Below are positions 22,462 to 37,400 of a DNA stretch of 64,000 bases, piece after piece. The first letter of the stretch is position 1. Every line of letters begins with the position of its first letter. Made by a program: the position numbers and the translations under genes. Under the pieces are notes generated by a model that searched no databases, was not told the origin of the DNA, and worked only from the letters and a program-made list of their open reading frames with translations. Source of the DNA: Onchidella celtica (Eukaryota > Mollusca > Gastropoda > Systellommatophora > Onchidiidae); the NCBI GenBank assembly GCA_963931925.1, contig OZ007571.1, forward strand, positions 62,291,589 through 62,355,588. The letters run 5' to 3'.

Positions 22462-25400
22462 ATGGAGGATATTTTCTGCAAACAGGTTCCTGTAATTTTC
22501 AAGACATCAGACCGAGAGGAAAGGTAAGTTTTAAAGTGGTTTTGGTGTGTTCTTTTCATTGGTAGCTGACAGTAAGTAGTTATAATACTCTGTGGTGTCA
22601 CAGATTCAATAAATAAGGTATCTGGAAAATTACACGTACGAACATTTGGAAAGCAGACTCACATTTGAAATGTTATTAGTTGGGAAGTAAAAAAAACATT
22701 GCTTCAGCAGTGTTATGCAGTTCTTTGGAATTTTATCAGCAATCCCTCCCAGCTTGCCATATTAGGTTGTCATAGCACACTTCCTTAACAGGATTTATAA
22801 ATGGATTCTGATATGTAGAAACTGAGATATTGTATTGCCATTTATCTTTATTAAGTTCTTTGCTTCATGTTTCAGCAGAACGGCTTTTGTTCAACTTGAC
22901 ATGAAGCTGCAAGCAGATAAGCATAGTTCCAAGAAGGTACAATGTATGGCTTTTTTTTTTTTCTTCAATTTCTTGACAAGAACACTTAACTTTGTTCCTG
23001 AAAATTAGTTTCTGTTTTACAGTGTTGATAGAGTTTTTAATATTTTTGTTTTTTATACTTAATGTGGACTTAAACAAGTTGAGGTACTGAATTCATGAAG
23101 GTGCATTTAGAGAGTTCACTCAGGAGTTATCTATTTGATTATATTTTATGTGAATAATGAGGTCAAACTTAGAATTCATCTAAAATAGCTGCCAACCAGT
23201 AGGGATTCCAAATATACTGGTCTGTTTTTGTGGTGGATATCAATGAAGTACAACTTGAAGAATGTCCTTATTTATGTGCAAGAAAAACAAAAACAGAAAT
23301 AGTGGTGATGACCATATTAGCAAGGAACAGCATTTGTTTTCTGCTTTTTTATGTAGAGGATAATACTCCATATAATGTAACTTGGCGAGTGAATTACATT
23401 TTTCAGGAGAGAAGGGAGTTGTTTGCCAGCAGTAGTTGTGGGATTTTGTTGAGAAAGCCATGATCTAATTGTCTTGGGTCACCTTTCTTCCCTCTGTTTC
23501 AGGAGCTAATTGTGAAGCTAACAGATGATCAGGATTTGTTCTTCTTGTACACATTGCGATTAGCAGAGGATGACTTTCAAAGGTGTGTTTTCTTATAGTT
23601 ATATAAAATTTTGAAATGGAAAAGTGTGGTTTAAGAGAAAATTTTTTATGTATGGTGAGGACTACAATCACATGGTAAATTGTAATTTGTGAGGAAGTCG
23701 TGAAAATGTGATCACAGGGACAGCTAAAAATCTGATAATTTGAAAAATATTTCCAAACCATGCCATAATAAATGACAAAGTAAATAGAGCTCATGTCCAT
23801 TTATGTTTAACAAACTATTGACTTCAGCATCCCTTACTACTGATTAAGTAGTGAAAATCTTTAGAAAGATGTGGTATACAAAAAGTACAAAGGGTTAAGT
23901 AAACTAGAGTTGCATCTGTATATAAACAATGGAATCGTTAAGAATTAAATGACGTCTAAAAGTGTAACATGTGAAATAATATTACAAAACATTTGATGTT
24001 TTGAAAAATTTCTAACCTCTCTTCTTATTTAGAAACATAACATCCTGTCTGATTTTTATTCTTACAACAGCCTGAAAATGCAACAAGGCCTGCTGGTGGA
24101 CTTTTTAGCTTTCCCACAGAAATTTGTGGATTTGGTAGAAATGTGTATCAAGGAAAATTACAAAGAAAATCCCAAGTAAGCAGTTCACTTCAGTTATGAA
24201 ATTTTTTGCTCCCGCCTTTGCTTATTTTTGTTTCATATGGAGAGAGGAAATAGGATCAAGCTGTGTATCTGTATTGAACAGATTTTTAGTAACATTATTC
24301 CATTCATGACAATTTAATGTGCCAGTGCTATTTTTCTATGTTCTAAATGGTAATTGGTAAGTTGACCAGCTTGAAGGTTTTATTTAAAGAATTTCAGTTT
24401 CATTTCCTGGTGAGAAATAGATGCGATTTGAGTTGCAGTGGGTCATTCAGTATGGTGTCTGTCCAACCTGTCTTGTTTATCAGTAAACAGGATGAAAGAC
24501 CGTTGGTGTTTGTACTATTGTTGTTTGATTGTTGGGAGTTGTATTGATATAGTTCAAGCTCTTTTTCTTTTTTTCAGGTTTGTTATTCACTTTGTAAATG
24601 GAGGCAGCTCAATGCTTGGAAATGGGCCAAGTGTCATGAATATTGTGGAGACAAATCCTTTCAGGCACTTGAATCATCTATCTCTCAAATTTTTACCAGG
24701 ATCTGATTCTGACATTAAATCCCATTTGGCTAATTGCCTGAAGCAGATGAAGGTAATGTATGTTTTATTTGTGGAATATCAAATTTATCTTTTGATGGAT
24801 TTCATGACATATTGAAGGAATCTTAGAATATACTGGAGTGTCAGAAGTACACAACAGATTTCATCATACGCTGCACAGGCTATTCTTAGAGTTAAGCGAC
24901 TTGCACATGATTCTGCTTCCCATCTCGTCTGGCTCACTTGTCAGTATGTAATGACAGGCTTTTGGTACAAGATCTTAGTATGCCAAGAAGTGGTCAATCA
25001 GAAGTGATTTCCCTTTTGACATTCGAAGGAAGAAATTTTGTAGAGAAACATAGTCATTGATGACTGTACATTTTCATGAAAACCTTTCTGGTATTGCAGC
25101 TCTATTTGTCAGATGGCTTTTCACCATATATATATATGAGAATACCAAGCAACCACATTCTGTACAACTGCCATGTCTAACTACCTGCAGATCACCTTTC
25201 ATTGATGTGGCTTCAAGAGAACAATTTTACTTGTGCATTTTGGTGTTTGTTGGACCTCATGCTGGTTTCACCTCTCAGATTTAGCGAGGCTTGTGAATGT
25301 TTCTATGACACACACTAACATTGATGTACTGTGGGAATTCCCCAATTTGTTTCTATTCACACCCCTGTTTCTCCCCAGGAAACTAACAGTTTGATACAGC

Positions 25401-28400
25401 ACAAATTTGAGCATACATCAAAGGATCTAAGCAGTAAACTCCATGAAACACAAGAGGTAAGTGCAATAATTTCTTACGCTAGTGTATCTTAAGAGGTAGA
25501 GAATTGCTGTATTGAAATTTCTCATTTCCACATGTTATGTTAATAAGAGAGTTGTAATTAAATTATAACATGGAATAACTCTAATTATATACATGTACAG
25601 TGTTTTGTTGTTGTACAGGTTCAATATTGTTACTTACATCATACATTAAAAATATCATGACTTGTGTAAGAAGTAATATGAACAAAGATATTATTATGTT
25701 TATTTTCATTCATTTATTTTCAAGGCAAATTAACTGTTCCATTACTTTCAGCAATTGGCAGGCAAAACAGCAGAATTAGAATCTCTTAAACTGGAATGGT
25801 CATCTCGCATCTCAGATATAACTTCAAAACATAAAGAGGACATGGCACTTGAGAAAGAAAAAACAGTCCAGGTTTGTGCTTATCATAACACTATCTGTGA
25901 AGGGCTGGCAAAATCACAATGACAATACTCTTGTAGCATTAACTTCAAGTGTCCTGCATGCCACTTTGACTTGCTTTTGGGTGAACTCAGTCTCACAGCA
26001 CTTTCATTTAACAGATCCATGATTTCATCGAATCTGATTGTTTTAATAAGTTACTGGAAGGAAGTGGATTCCTGTTTATTCTTGATTATGTTGTTCTGGA
26101 TAAATGAGGATGTCTGATCTGTTTATTTAAAACATATATGCGTGAATCCAAAATGGATTGCATAAAAATGTGGAATAAGCCTCCTTTGTCTGAGAGTTAA
26201 ATGTCAGATTTGCTATCACAACACATTTTGAGATATACTTAATTCTGCACACATGTACAAAATTGATATTCTTCAATATGGAAGAGTGGTTGTCTTAAAC
26301 AATAGAATGTGATTTTACAGGAAAGCTAGAGCTTACAAAAATGAGTTCATCTTTCCATATTACAGTTTCTAAAGCCAGTTGCATGTTATTGTCCCATGGG
26401 AGCTGTTGGCTCAGAGAGAATAAACTACTGCCAACTCTGCTTACGAACGCCCATGCCGTGCATGACCTTAGCACTGTCATGATAAACAACAGAAGCCCGT
26501 TCTTATTTGAGGAGACTACAGACTTCAGTCTATGCCACTGGCAGCTTCAATTCAACTTTTGTTTTTACTGACTGAAAGAGAAGATGAATTTTTATTAAAC
26601 TTTGGTTCGACTGTTTTTGTTTTTTTGTGGGTCACCCTGATTCATTTTAAGTATATTTAATGGTACTTTTTTGGCTGTTAAGTTAAATTAATGTAGGTGT
26701 ACTGTGATCCAGTTTCAGTCTAGTCTTCAAGTGCGATTTGAGCGAGAACGAAGGGAGTTAGAGCAAGCACATTCTAAACTCATCAAGCAGCTGGAAACTC
26801 GGTTGGAGGACTATGAAACAAACAATAAAGTGAGTTTTGGATAAAACACTTTGCTTGTGGAAGTTTTGAATGCCTGTATCAATCATGTTTTTGTATAAAG
26901 AAAATATTTGTATTTGCAGCTCCATTAAGTTAAGATGTATGTGCCACTGTTCAGGGAGCCAACCTTGATTTCTTTTTAGACTGTTTCAGATTTTAATGTT
27001 GTAAGTCACAAGTACATTATTGATTGATTTTTATTTAATAGCAGTTTTAAATTACAAAATAGATGAATAAGCACATATTTAAACACCAACCAGTACAAAA
27101 ATATGTGCTGGGATATTATCATCAAAATACTAAAGCATGCAATTCTTCTGTAGGATCTCACAGATCGGAAATACAAGTCAGAATCCTCCATTCGAGATTA
27201 CAAATCAAGACTTACAACAATGGAGGAAGAGTACAATCGCACCAAGGCTGAACTACACTCTCTGAGGAAAGAGAATACATCTTTAGAAAGACAACGGCAA
27301 GAGAAGGAAAAATCAGTCAGCCAGCTTCAGACCAGAGTTGCTGTGTTTGAACAAGAATTGAAGGATAAAATGGAGCTTTTGACAAAGTCTAATGATTTGC
27401 TTGGTTCGGAAAAAGACAAGAAGGTGAAACACATTAGGCACCTTTGCAAAACATCCCTTGGTCTATGTTTAAATTTGCCCTGACATTACCATTTATTTAA
27501 TTTTTAATAGCTGTTGATGGTTGAATCAATGGAAAAGGCCATAGTTACAAGTGTCGAGAAGTTCATAATTATGCTAATGGTGATTGGTGTAGAAAACTAG
27601 TTTCATTGTTGTGGTTACCAACTTCAAAACTTAGAGGTTTTTGATTTGTTGAAATCAGTCATAACTTGTTAATCCATAACTGATAATTACTGGAGTCTTG
27701 TCACACAATGGTGCTTATTATTGTAACATGTTTTACGAGGAGCAATGTTGCATTTGTGGTCCTCAAGAATTAAAAAAAAAATTTAAATGTCTCTTGCTTT
27801 TTTTTCCAGAAACATGTAGAAACAGAACTCGAAACCAGACAGAAGGAAATTAGTAAATTGGAATCTAAAGTGAAAGCCATGGCAGATGAATTGAAAAAAG
27901 GCAATGAAATCATTAAGAGACTGCAAGGTGAAATAAAGGCTTATCACGCAAAGGTATTTTCATACAATAAGTTTGTGAAATTGTCGGAAAATATAAACCG
28001 TTGTGTGTGATTAAACAACACCTGGTGTTCAGGATCAAGAGAAAAAAATTTCTCCTCATTAGTAATATTTGCATATGAAGAAAAAAGAATCATGCAATTG
28101 ATACAAAATTTCTAGGCTGTCAGAGTTCTGCAAAAAAAAACCAGGGATTGAAGAGGGTCTATGATCGTGGGCATTGTGATACTAGTTTCTTCAAATATAT
28201 GTGATAGACAACCAAGTACATTGTATCCTGTATATAACTAGCCAGTGAGAGTGATTTTTAATTTACCTCTTCGTCTGCAAAACAGTAAGATTGTCCAGTC
28301 AGATAGAACTAGGCAGGCGAATCAGATTGCATTTGCCACCCATTCTGTAATAAATCTGTCACTGCTCCATCCCTCCATGGCATACTAAGTGAGACAGTGC

Positions 28401-31400
28401 ATGTAGAGAGGAAATTGATTAAATGAAAAGTGGTAGGGGTGAGTTTCAGGAGGGCTGGGTGTTAGACCAGTTTTTCTCAACCTTTTTCAGGCAATGGCCC
28501 CCAGTAGGCTTCAAATTTTCATTCATCAAATGCACTGAAAAAATAATATAAAAAGCACGTACAACTTTTTCTTTTTGCCCGATTTTGACATTGAAAAAAT
28601 AAGCCTTTTCTTTTCATAAAACCCATCTGTGTGCATTGTGGAACAAGTCAGTGACATGCCCTGTATTTGCCCCCAAATTGATGAAGTTAGTGATACATCC
28701 AAGGGCCTCTTTTAATTTGTTTTTGTTATTTGTGTTCTATAACTGTGATGGTTGATTATGGGTAGGTTGTTTCAATCAGGAAGGATGGCGAGACTTTTTA
28801 AACTCACTTTCATATCCCTTCACTAAATAGGTGAAGCTGCGGACTCAGATAGCCACAGAACAAGAAAAGCTCCTGGGAGAAAAGGACAGTGAATTAGAAA
28901 AACTGCGACAAGACTTGGCCACCACAAAGGACAAACTGAGGGAGACAGAGGAGAAAGTATGACTTTTGACAAAGATAGCATATTAAGATACTTCACAAGT
29001 GGAACTTTTTTGCTCTGTTTAGTGTTTTAGACTAATTTTATGCTAAAAGTAAATAACTGAATACTGTTAGTGTTCCTTGGGTGTCTTTGACCCATAACCA
29101 AAATCCCCAGTTTGCCGTTAAGCCTCATAATTAAAGTTTTATGCAGGAAGGGCAGATGTTTTTTTCAATTAGGAGAGCATTTCTGGTGTTTGATACTTCA
29201 CAAATTTGAATAAACATAGATGTTACAAGGCGAGGAGATTGAGTTAAGAGACTGGGTGTGACAGTCTGACTGTTGGTTTGAGCAACTGCAGACAAATTAG
29301 GAAATAAACTGAGACCTAGAAGTTATAGTCATTGGAACAGTCATATTTACTTTGTAACTCCATCCCTGTCATCAAGAATCTAGGTATGTCAGCAATTTTA
29401 TAAGTGCTGTCCTTTCAAGATTCAAGTCACTGAGTGATAATGCTTGAATATTGTTTTGTTTGGAAAGATGATTGAGTTGTTGCTTTCTTTTTATTATTAA
29501 ATGAACAGAATCAGAAACTGACAACGAACCTGGAAAGTGCAACACAGAAATTAGAGGAAAGCAGAAAACTACTAAAGACCAATGAAAACAGTAAGGGTTG
29601 GTTTTTCTTTTTTTTAAAAAGTGTACACATATACTCTGGATATACATCTTCATTATCTCAACTCTTTCGGGATGTATCCCCGATTTATCGGCACCAGTGA
29701 AAAATGTGTTTGGACGTATCGCCGATTTATATTGTAGTCTGCATTCAATTCTCTTTTATTTGATGTATAACATTTTACTTTACTATCAATACTTTTTTGT
29801 TTGTAAGTTTAGTGTTTTTCTGAACCATGCTGTTTTCCCCAAAGTGGTAAAAAATTAATTGCGTCCAGACTTGACCGAAGCCCCTAACACTGACGTTCTG
29901 AAAGAGTTAAGGATTAAATGAAATTCTTCTAGAGTGTGTATGTAGTGACCGTTCATTTGGATTTTACACTGCCCTTGGTACTAATGAATGAACTTCAATT
30001 TTTTTTTTCTTCAGTTTAGACGGTTGCCCCTTAGCTGATTTGTGAAATATGCATATTATGGGGCATTCCTGAGAGCAGGGCCATGCAACTTGAAAAATAA
30101 CCACAAATTTTCAAAGCAGAAATCATGTGACCTGAAATACCTTTATCGTGGAACACATGAAATGAAAGAAAATAATTTGTACATTGTGAAACAAATTCAC
30201 TTTCTTCATGTATGCAATGCAGATTCATTAATACAGTTCTCATGTCACACATTTGTTATTTCAGTTGCAGTTTAGTGTAGGTCACTATAGGGTGAAATGT
30301 TTATTGTTTTTTTTATGTTAGTGTGTTGTACGTGTTATGCAGACTTACATTGATAAAGCAAGTTATGAAACTAGCAGGCAGATAATAGCATGCCTGTCCG
30401 TTACCTGGCCCACTTTCTATTGTGAAGATTATGTCGGTGATGTTCACTGGCCACAACAATTCTGTACAACTCATCTGTGATACTGATTTATAAAAGATAA
30501 ACTTAAGAAAAATGGAGAAAAAGTGCCAATTTAACATCGTGCTTTGTCAGAAATCTTCAGACCCCATGCAGATAATTGCATGATTGGGAGTGGCAAGTCT
30601 GAGGCACAGTGGAGTTAATTGTGTTGAAGTGGGTTATTTTTCTTGTCCCATTACAAATGAAAGCACTTGTCTGTTGTATCCCTAGGGTGAGACTGAGAGA
30701 GTCAATCATATAGTGGGAATAAATATGTTATGCTATAAATTTATTGTTGTGCACCTTTAATTGGATGATTTGCTTTGCTACAGTGATTCAGTGGCTGAAT
30801 AAGCAGATTAATGAACAGAAAGTGAACCAGAACCTTCTCGGCAACTTTGAGCTTCCCCCATCAGCATCTACACAGCCACGTCCACCAGTAGCGATTGTAA
30901 GCAAAAATCATTTTGTTTCTCAGATTTTTGGGTTTGAATTCTTACTTTTATGGGAGAGTTCACCCGGTTCTGTGTGGGTTTACTTTTCCCCATGGCATTG
31001 TTTCAATTTTCATTTCAAAATAATGGCTGTTTTTCCGGAGTGCCAATTTTTGTGATATTTTTCACTGCGAGGTGATGAGGTTTCGGCCTTAAAAGCTGAA
31101 ATTTGGCATGTTAATGGCCGTTTATGGAATAAAATTTACCTGGAATAGTGCATGTAAATTGGTGTTAGTTGTTCAAAACGTGATTAATATACTTTGGCTT
31201 TTTTGTGACTTGCACAAAATAAAGTCTTCAAGACTAAGAAGACAGCTTTATGTGGCAAATTTAGAAATCATGTAGGGCTGGGGTTGGCAACCTTTCAAAA
31301 AAGAAGAAATATGTAAGATTTTTATGGAATTCAACATAGAGTGAACCGCAACATGCCTGACACTTTTTATACTGGTGGAATTTTTTCTCATCTATAGATT

Positions 31401-34400
31401 TTTTTTACCTGCTATTGAAAATTAGGAAAAGGCCCTAGTTGAAAGTTAAAGAGCCACAGGCTGCCAATCCCTCGTGTATGGAAAATTTTATGCACATCAG
31501 AGCAAATGTGAGGGAGCCCCACTAACCTCAACGGAAGTCGCACTGGACCAAATGGAGAAAATCGGGATCAAGCGCAAATATCCGATTTTTTGACAATTTT
31601 GTTTTTTAGTCAATACTTAAAGTTCAACCATTTTTTCTACACTTTGTGGATATTTGGTCTGAAATCAGCCTCTAAATATAATAAATACTGCCTTTAATTT
31701 TGCCTTTGCCATCGAATATCACAGCAGTAATGAGGTTCATTGAACTCCTGATAACTTCAAATCTAATAAACCTGTTGTCACAAAATTTTCACAGGCTGTG
31801 GTATAACCGTGTATACTTGATATTGGCATAGACATACAAAATTTCAAAGCTGTAAGTTAATTATAAGTACCACTGCTAGGGAGATAGTAAGATTACCCAT
31901 CTCGCCAAGAGCAAAAATGGCTCCTCCATCTTTAATGGCGATTTTCTCGGTAGTTGCTTCCATTTTTGACCGGGTGGGAGGTAGGTGTCTTTAAAAAGCC
32001 ATAACTTTGCGATAAAAAGGAGCTTTGCATTCATTTTTACACCAAATTAAAGATGAGGTTTCATACTTTATGGTGATATTCATAACTCAAAACTGAAAAA
32101 ATGCGACTTCCGTTGAGGTTAGTGGGGCTGGCTCACAAATGTGACACCCATATTCAAACCAAGTTCTGCATTTTTTGTTGGTGGAATTTAAAAAACAAAA
32201 ATGAAGATAAAATCTGTCATTTACAGCCAGCGCCTGATCTTCAGCTAACGTTGCTGGTGACACATTAAGTAGATTGATACATATTTCTCAAGGTACTCAG
32301 ATAAGCTGATTCAATAATAGATGAGAAATGGCAGATAAAATGAGGGTTGAAGGCTGTTTTTAAAGAGTTTAAAGACTTGAAAAACAGTTGTTTTCAATGA
32401 AAGACAGACTGTTTAAAGATGGATTCTTTCTTTCTTAGCACAATTACAGTACTTCAAGCCATGCTTCTGGTTTCTCCCATGAGAGTATGAGACAACAGTC
32501 AATGCAGAGGGTTCCAGCATCTATTCCATTTGGACATCAGCAAGCAATGGTAAACTTGTCTTTTGTTTCAAGGTTTGCCTGTGCGTGCCCTGGTATAAAT
32601 TGTTACATGAATTAAGGCTGTTGTTAGCGGCACATAGTATTGTACATTAAAAACCATTGCTGAACAGTGAACATGATCAGCATTTTCTCCATGTGGCTTT
32701 GTAGTTGGACCATGTATCACTCACAACATTCCTGAATTAATGTTTTATGAAGTTTCTTAACAGATGTTCTTTAAATAAAAATCAGTAACTTTTACCCTGC
32801 AGATCAGAAGCATGTTGTTCTCAAGGCTCTGTTGGTAATCCAGATTAAAACTATAATTCATGAAATCTCAGAAGTTTTATTTTGATGTATAAATTTTCAC
32901 AGAATGATTATCATTCAAGCCAGTCCACTGTCAGCAATCAAGTGCCAACAGCTGTAAGAAAAAGTGCTATTCCTGTTGCTCACTGTCAAAGCAGCACATC
33001 CTCCACTCCACCTGACACATTTAATAGCAGTGGAGGTGACAAGGAAAAGTAAGTCCAGAGTATATTACATAAAAGTTAATCAGACTGTCATGGGTTAAGT
33101 ACTATAATTGCCGTGCTGGGTCACGACTCGCAAGGAGTTGATTTTTCACGGTCCCGTTGATTATAACCAGCGTAATTTTGTCCTTGAACTGTTCTCGTGA
33201 ACAGTTTGTTTTTGAAACACTTTTTCTTAGAGATGGAAAGAAAGTGGGGCGAGATAGAATAAATGGATAAGTTAGGAGTGACAGTGCAATTCTCGACCCC
33301 GTGATTTTGATGAACACTTAGAAGGGAAGAGAAAGGGTGAATAAGGATAGATAGTTTAAGACGCTTAGTCGCGTTCAGAAATTCGTACATAAAATGTAGA
33401 AAGCACGAGGGTTTAAAGATTTCAGTAATTGTTTTGACATTTTAAATTGACCTTGTCTGTTTTTAGTACAAGGCCGTGACCAACTCCCACGTAGAATATA
33501 TTAATACTGCGAGATGAGCTCGCATGGATGCACCAATCAAATCTAGGGATTTGGACGGTAATTTGCAGGTGGCTGCACAGTATAAAAGCGTAGCCATACC
33601 TATGTCCATTACTCCATACAGAAAACTCCAATCTGTGCAGGCGTCGGCACGATTCTGCCTGAAGAATCATAATTCCGTTCGATATCATGTCTAGTCCACT
33701 ATAGACATTGAGATGAAGCCATATGCTTGAATGAGATATGCCCACTGCTATTGTCCACTGTTCCCTGGTTTTCTAACACCAGGGACCAAGCGTAAGTGTT
33801 TGTCCATTGATGACTCAACAATGAACGAGGAGCTGAACATAAGTTATCCACTAGGACAGAATTGCCGCATATACTAGGAATGCTACCCAAGAATGCAAGA
33901 CAAAGACTTATATTGACTTGCAACTAGTATGAATGTTTGGCATACACATCTGTGAATTGGGATTGATTTGTCTGGATGAGGCTGGGGATTGCCAGCCCAT
34001 CCTAGAGTAGATCCAATAGACGTAACTACGTCAGTTTATATTGACGAGCTTGATCCATTATAAGCGGTAGGCACAAATAGCTGAGATGACATCGTCGCCA
34101 GAGACCATATTAGTATATTGATTGATAGATAGTAGGCAGACTATATCTGAGAGATATATAATTAGTACTTAAATTGTTAGTGAGTCAGAATTATCATAAT
34201 ATTATAGGAATCTAGAGAAGACCTCTAGTGACATATTATTGAATTTAGATTTGATGCTGCTGATGTTGTCTTTACTATGTAATAGATCTAGACCAAAATT
34301 GTTAGGGTAATTAATGTAATTAAATTGGTGGCCCTGCAGGTCTGTTTATGAAACTTATTCAGATTGTTCTTAGTGTGTGGCATGGTACGGAAGATTAAAT

Positions 34401-37400
34401 ATTAAATACCTCTCGATTTAAAATGCAGTCATAATACCATCATTGAGAAGACCCTCTTCATAACAGCTAGAGGGGACTTTAGTACCAGAACCCTAACACT
34501 GGAGGGCACTATCATCCAGTCCAGATTCGTAACACAGACATTCTCATTGGGAGAGTTTTTCACGCGAAGAAACAACAGTAATGTGTGGAAACTTCGAGTA
34601 GGGATAGACCAAGCATGGGCCCAAATAAAATTGAATACCCTCGTGCTAAAAGAACTTATGCTACAAAATAACAATTTTGAGAAAAAATTGAAATTTCTGG
34701 TGAAATCGGGCACGTCTTATAATGAATTTTGTAAGCATTGCTTCGTGCTTTGTGATATTTGATGGGCCAGTGTTCAGCTTTCAAACTCAATTTGATGCCT
34801 TGCAAATGTGAATCATTTGTTTGGACTAGGGCACTTCGTTCACCTATCTTTGTGAATTTGGTACTTTTTACTTATATTTGTGACTCTGATACTTTGTAAC
34901 AGACATGTCAGCATTTATAGACTTGTTATAGGCTTGAACACTTTTTATATGCTGGAAAGTTCTTTTGCATCTCGGGGAGGGTCTCGGCCAAAGGCTGTTG
35001 GCCCCTGCTTTTTGTGTGCTCAATGTGATCAAAATGAAAACAGCATCTGCCATGAAAAGATGCTTAGGAACCTTATTTGTCTCAAGTATTCAGGCAGTAC
35101 ATTTAGGAATCCATAAAACACATTTCCCCGGAATGGTTTCAAAAATTGGAAAATGTGACTTAAATCCTTTCAGCACAAGGGTCTTCAGTTATATAGAGTT
35201 CAGGCAAGATGGTTTTTGGTATCTGTTTATTCAAACTTGGGCAAAGATTTACCTCCCTTCCTGGCATTTCATACAATGAACAAGGCAGGAATCACCATAA
35301 TCTTTCTGTTTACTTTGTCAGTTGATTTGAAAAGATGATTCTATTATTGGTTTAAGATAACAGGCATATTATATTTGAAACTTTAGGCCACATGTTACAA
35401 GAGCATCTTGTGCAAAACATTAGACTTGGGTAACTGCACCGGTGTTCAATTGTGTTGATAAATAAAATTGTAGTTCAGTAAAGTTTCTTAATGTGGCAAG
35501 TCCAACTTTGTGCATAATTTGCAAATTTGCATTGTAAAATTGGGGTAATATGGCAGTAAATGAAAGACCAAAACATTTGCTTAAAACATTTCTACAGGTG
35601 TATGCAGCCCAATTATGTATCTAGTTTTTTATTATGTCTTACTTAACTTGAGGTGACCATTCATGTGCAAGGATTCCATTTTCTTATATACTCATGATCA
35701 AAAGAAACGCGAAAACTTTCATGATTATTTTCTCATAGAATAATGTAATCTGTCATAAAAATATCCTATTCATTCGACACCAGAGAGATCACTGCAACGT
35801 TTACAAGCAACGGAATTTAGGTCACTCTCTAATTTTGAGAGTTATGCCCCTTGAAGTTTTGTTGACACAAAAGCACACGGGAGTATGAACGTTGCGTGAA
35901 AAGTGCATAACAAAAGATGATTAGTACTCACTCAGACATGGGTATAAAAGGGAAACTCAAATGTGTAGTCTGTCTTTCTGAATTAAGCCACAACAACGAT
36001 GCCTCGTAAGTGTGGAAAATCGAGAAAGAGCTATAGGGCGATTAGAGGCGGGAGATCGACCAGAGATGGTTGCGACGGTCTTATGTGTCCATATCTCGAC
36101 GATTTATCGCCTTCGAGAACGTTTTCAGCATAATCACTCAACAACAGACAGGCTGAGAAGTGGCAGCCCGAGGACAACGGATGCACGTGCAAATCGCCAA
36201 ATTATTCGCCGCCATGTGACCGATCGCTTTACTACTGCAGCAGAGACCGCTAGAAACATTATTGGTGTGCATGGTCAACGCATCAGTCGACATACTGTGC
36301 GCCACCGACTGCCCGACCAGAATCTTCAATGTCGGCGACCATATGGAGGAGCTATTCCTCCTCAGCATCACCTGGATCGTCTTAACTGGGCACAAAGGCA
36401 CATAAACTGGCGCATGAGAGAGTGGTAGAGAATCCTGTTCACCGATGAGAGCCTCTTTTGCATAGACAATGCAAACAACAGATTCCAAGTGTATCGTCGG
36501 ACAGGTGAACGTTTCTTGGATGAGTGTGTTTTGGAAAGGGACAGATGGGGAGGACTTCGAGTGATGCTGTGGGGTGGAATTGCTCAAAACCAGATCATAG
36601 GGCCAGTATTCTTCCAAAATCAAGGCTAAGGACGTTGAAATGGAGTCACTGCGCAGCGCCACATCAACGAAATTCTGAGACCACACATCATCCCCTTTTT
36701 TCATCGACATGTAAACTTCACTTTACAGCAAGATAATACACGGGCGCACACTGCAAGAGCTACGCAAGACATTCTTCAACGTCATGGAATCCCTCTTCTG
36801 CCAGATCCAGCCCGCAGCCCGGATTTGAATCCCGTAGAACATCTTTGGGATGAATTGGAAAGGCGCCTCAAGGGGAGACAACCACGGCCTAGAACAGCCC
36901 AGGAGCTACAGGCAGCTCTTCTGGATGAATGGAGGAATGTTCCTAGGCACCTCACTAACAATCTTGTGGCATCTATACCAGAGATGCAACGCAGTCATCC
37001 AGGCAAATGGTGGTCACATACAATATTGACTCCCTGTATTGAGTGACACGTGAGTAGTTGGTTGGATTTAAAGAGGCGATAGTAAAACTAATCTACCTGT
37101 AATGCTCTTTACTTCACTGAATTTGTTTGCCAAAATTTGTCATGGAAAGATAGCCTGGGGCCTATAATGATACATGGCATTTACATGAAATATTATTTTC
37201 GCGTTTCTTTTGATCATGAGTATATAAAAATTTTTTTTGACGGCGTGGCTAACCACTTTACAATGTAAATCCACACTCAACTCTGCTGGGTTGTTTTGGT
37301 AGTTATATTAACTTTTCTCCGTTGTGAGGAGAGATGTTTGCACAATTGTTTAAATGCAAGGTTATGATGATCCTACTATCCATACACACACACACACAGT

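Noticed and set aside
23240..23800. Open frames of 73-111 codons on the minus strand within SAS-6 introns 2-3
   Set aside because: They overlap the confident SAS-6 exon 3 in antisense and have no recognised similarity.
33541..33600. TATAAAAG promoter in SAS-6 intron 15
   Set aside because: A good TATA motif, but no LTR ends, initiator or downstream reading frame could be tied to it.
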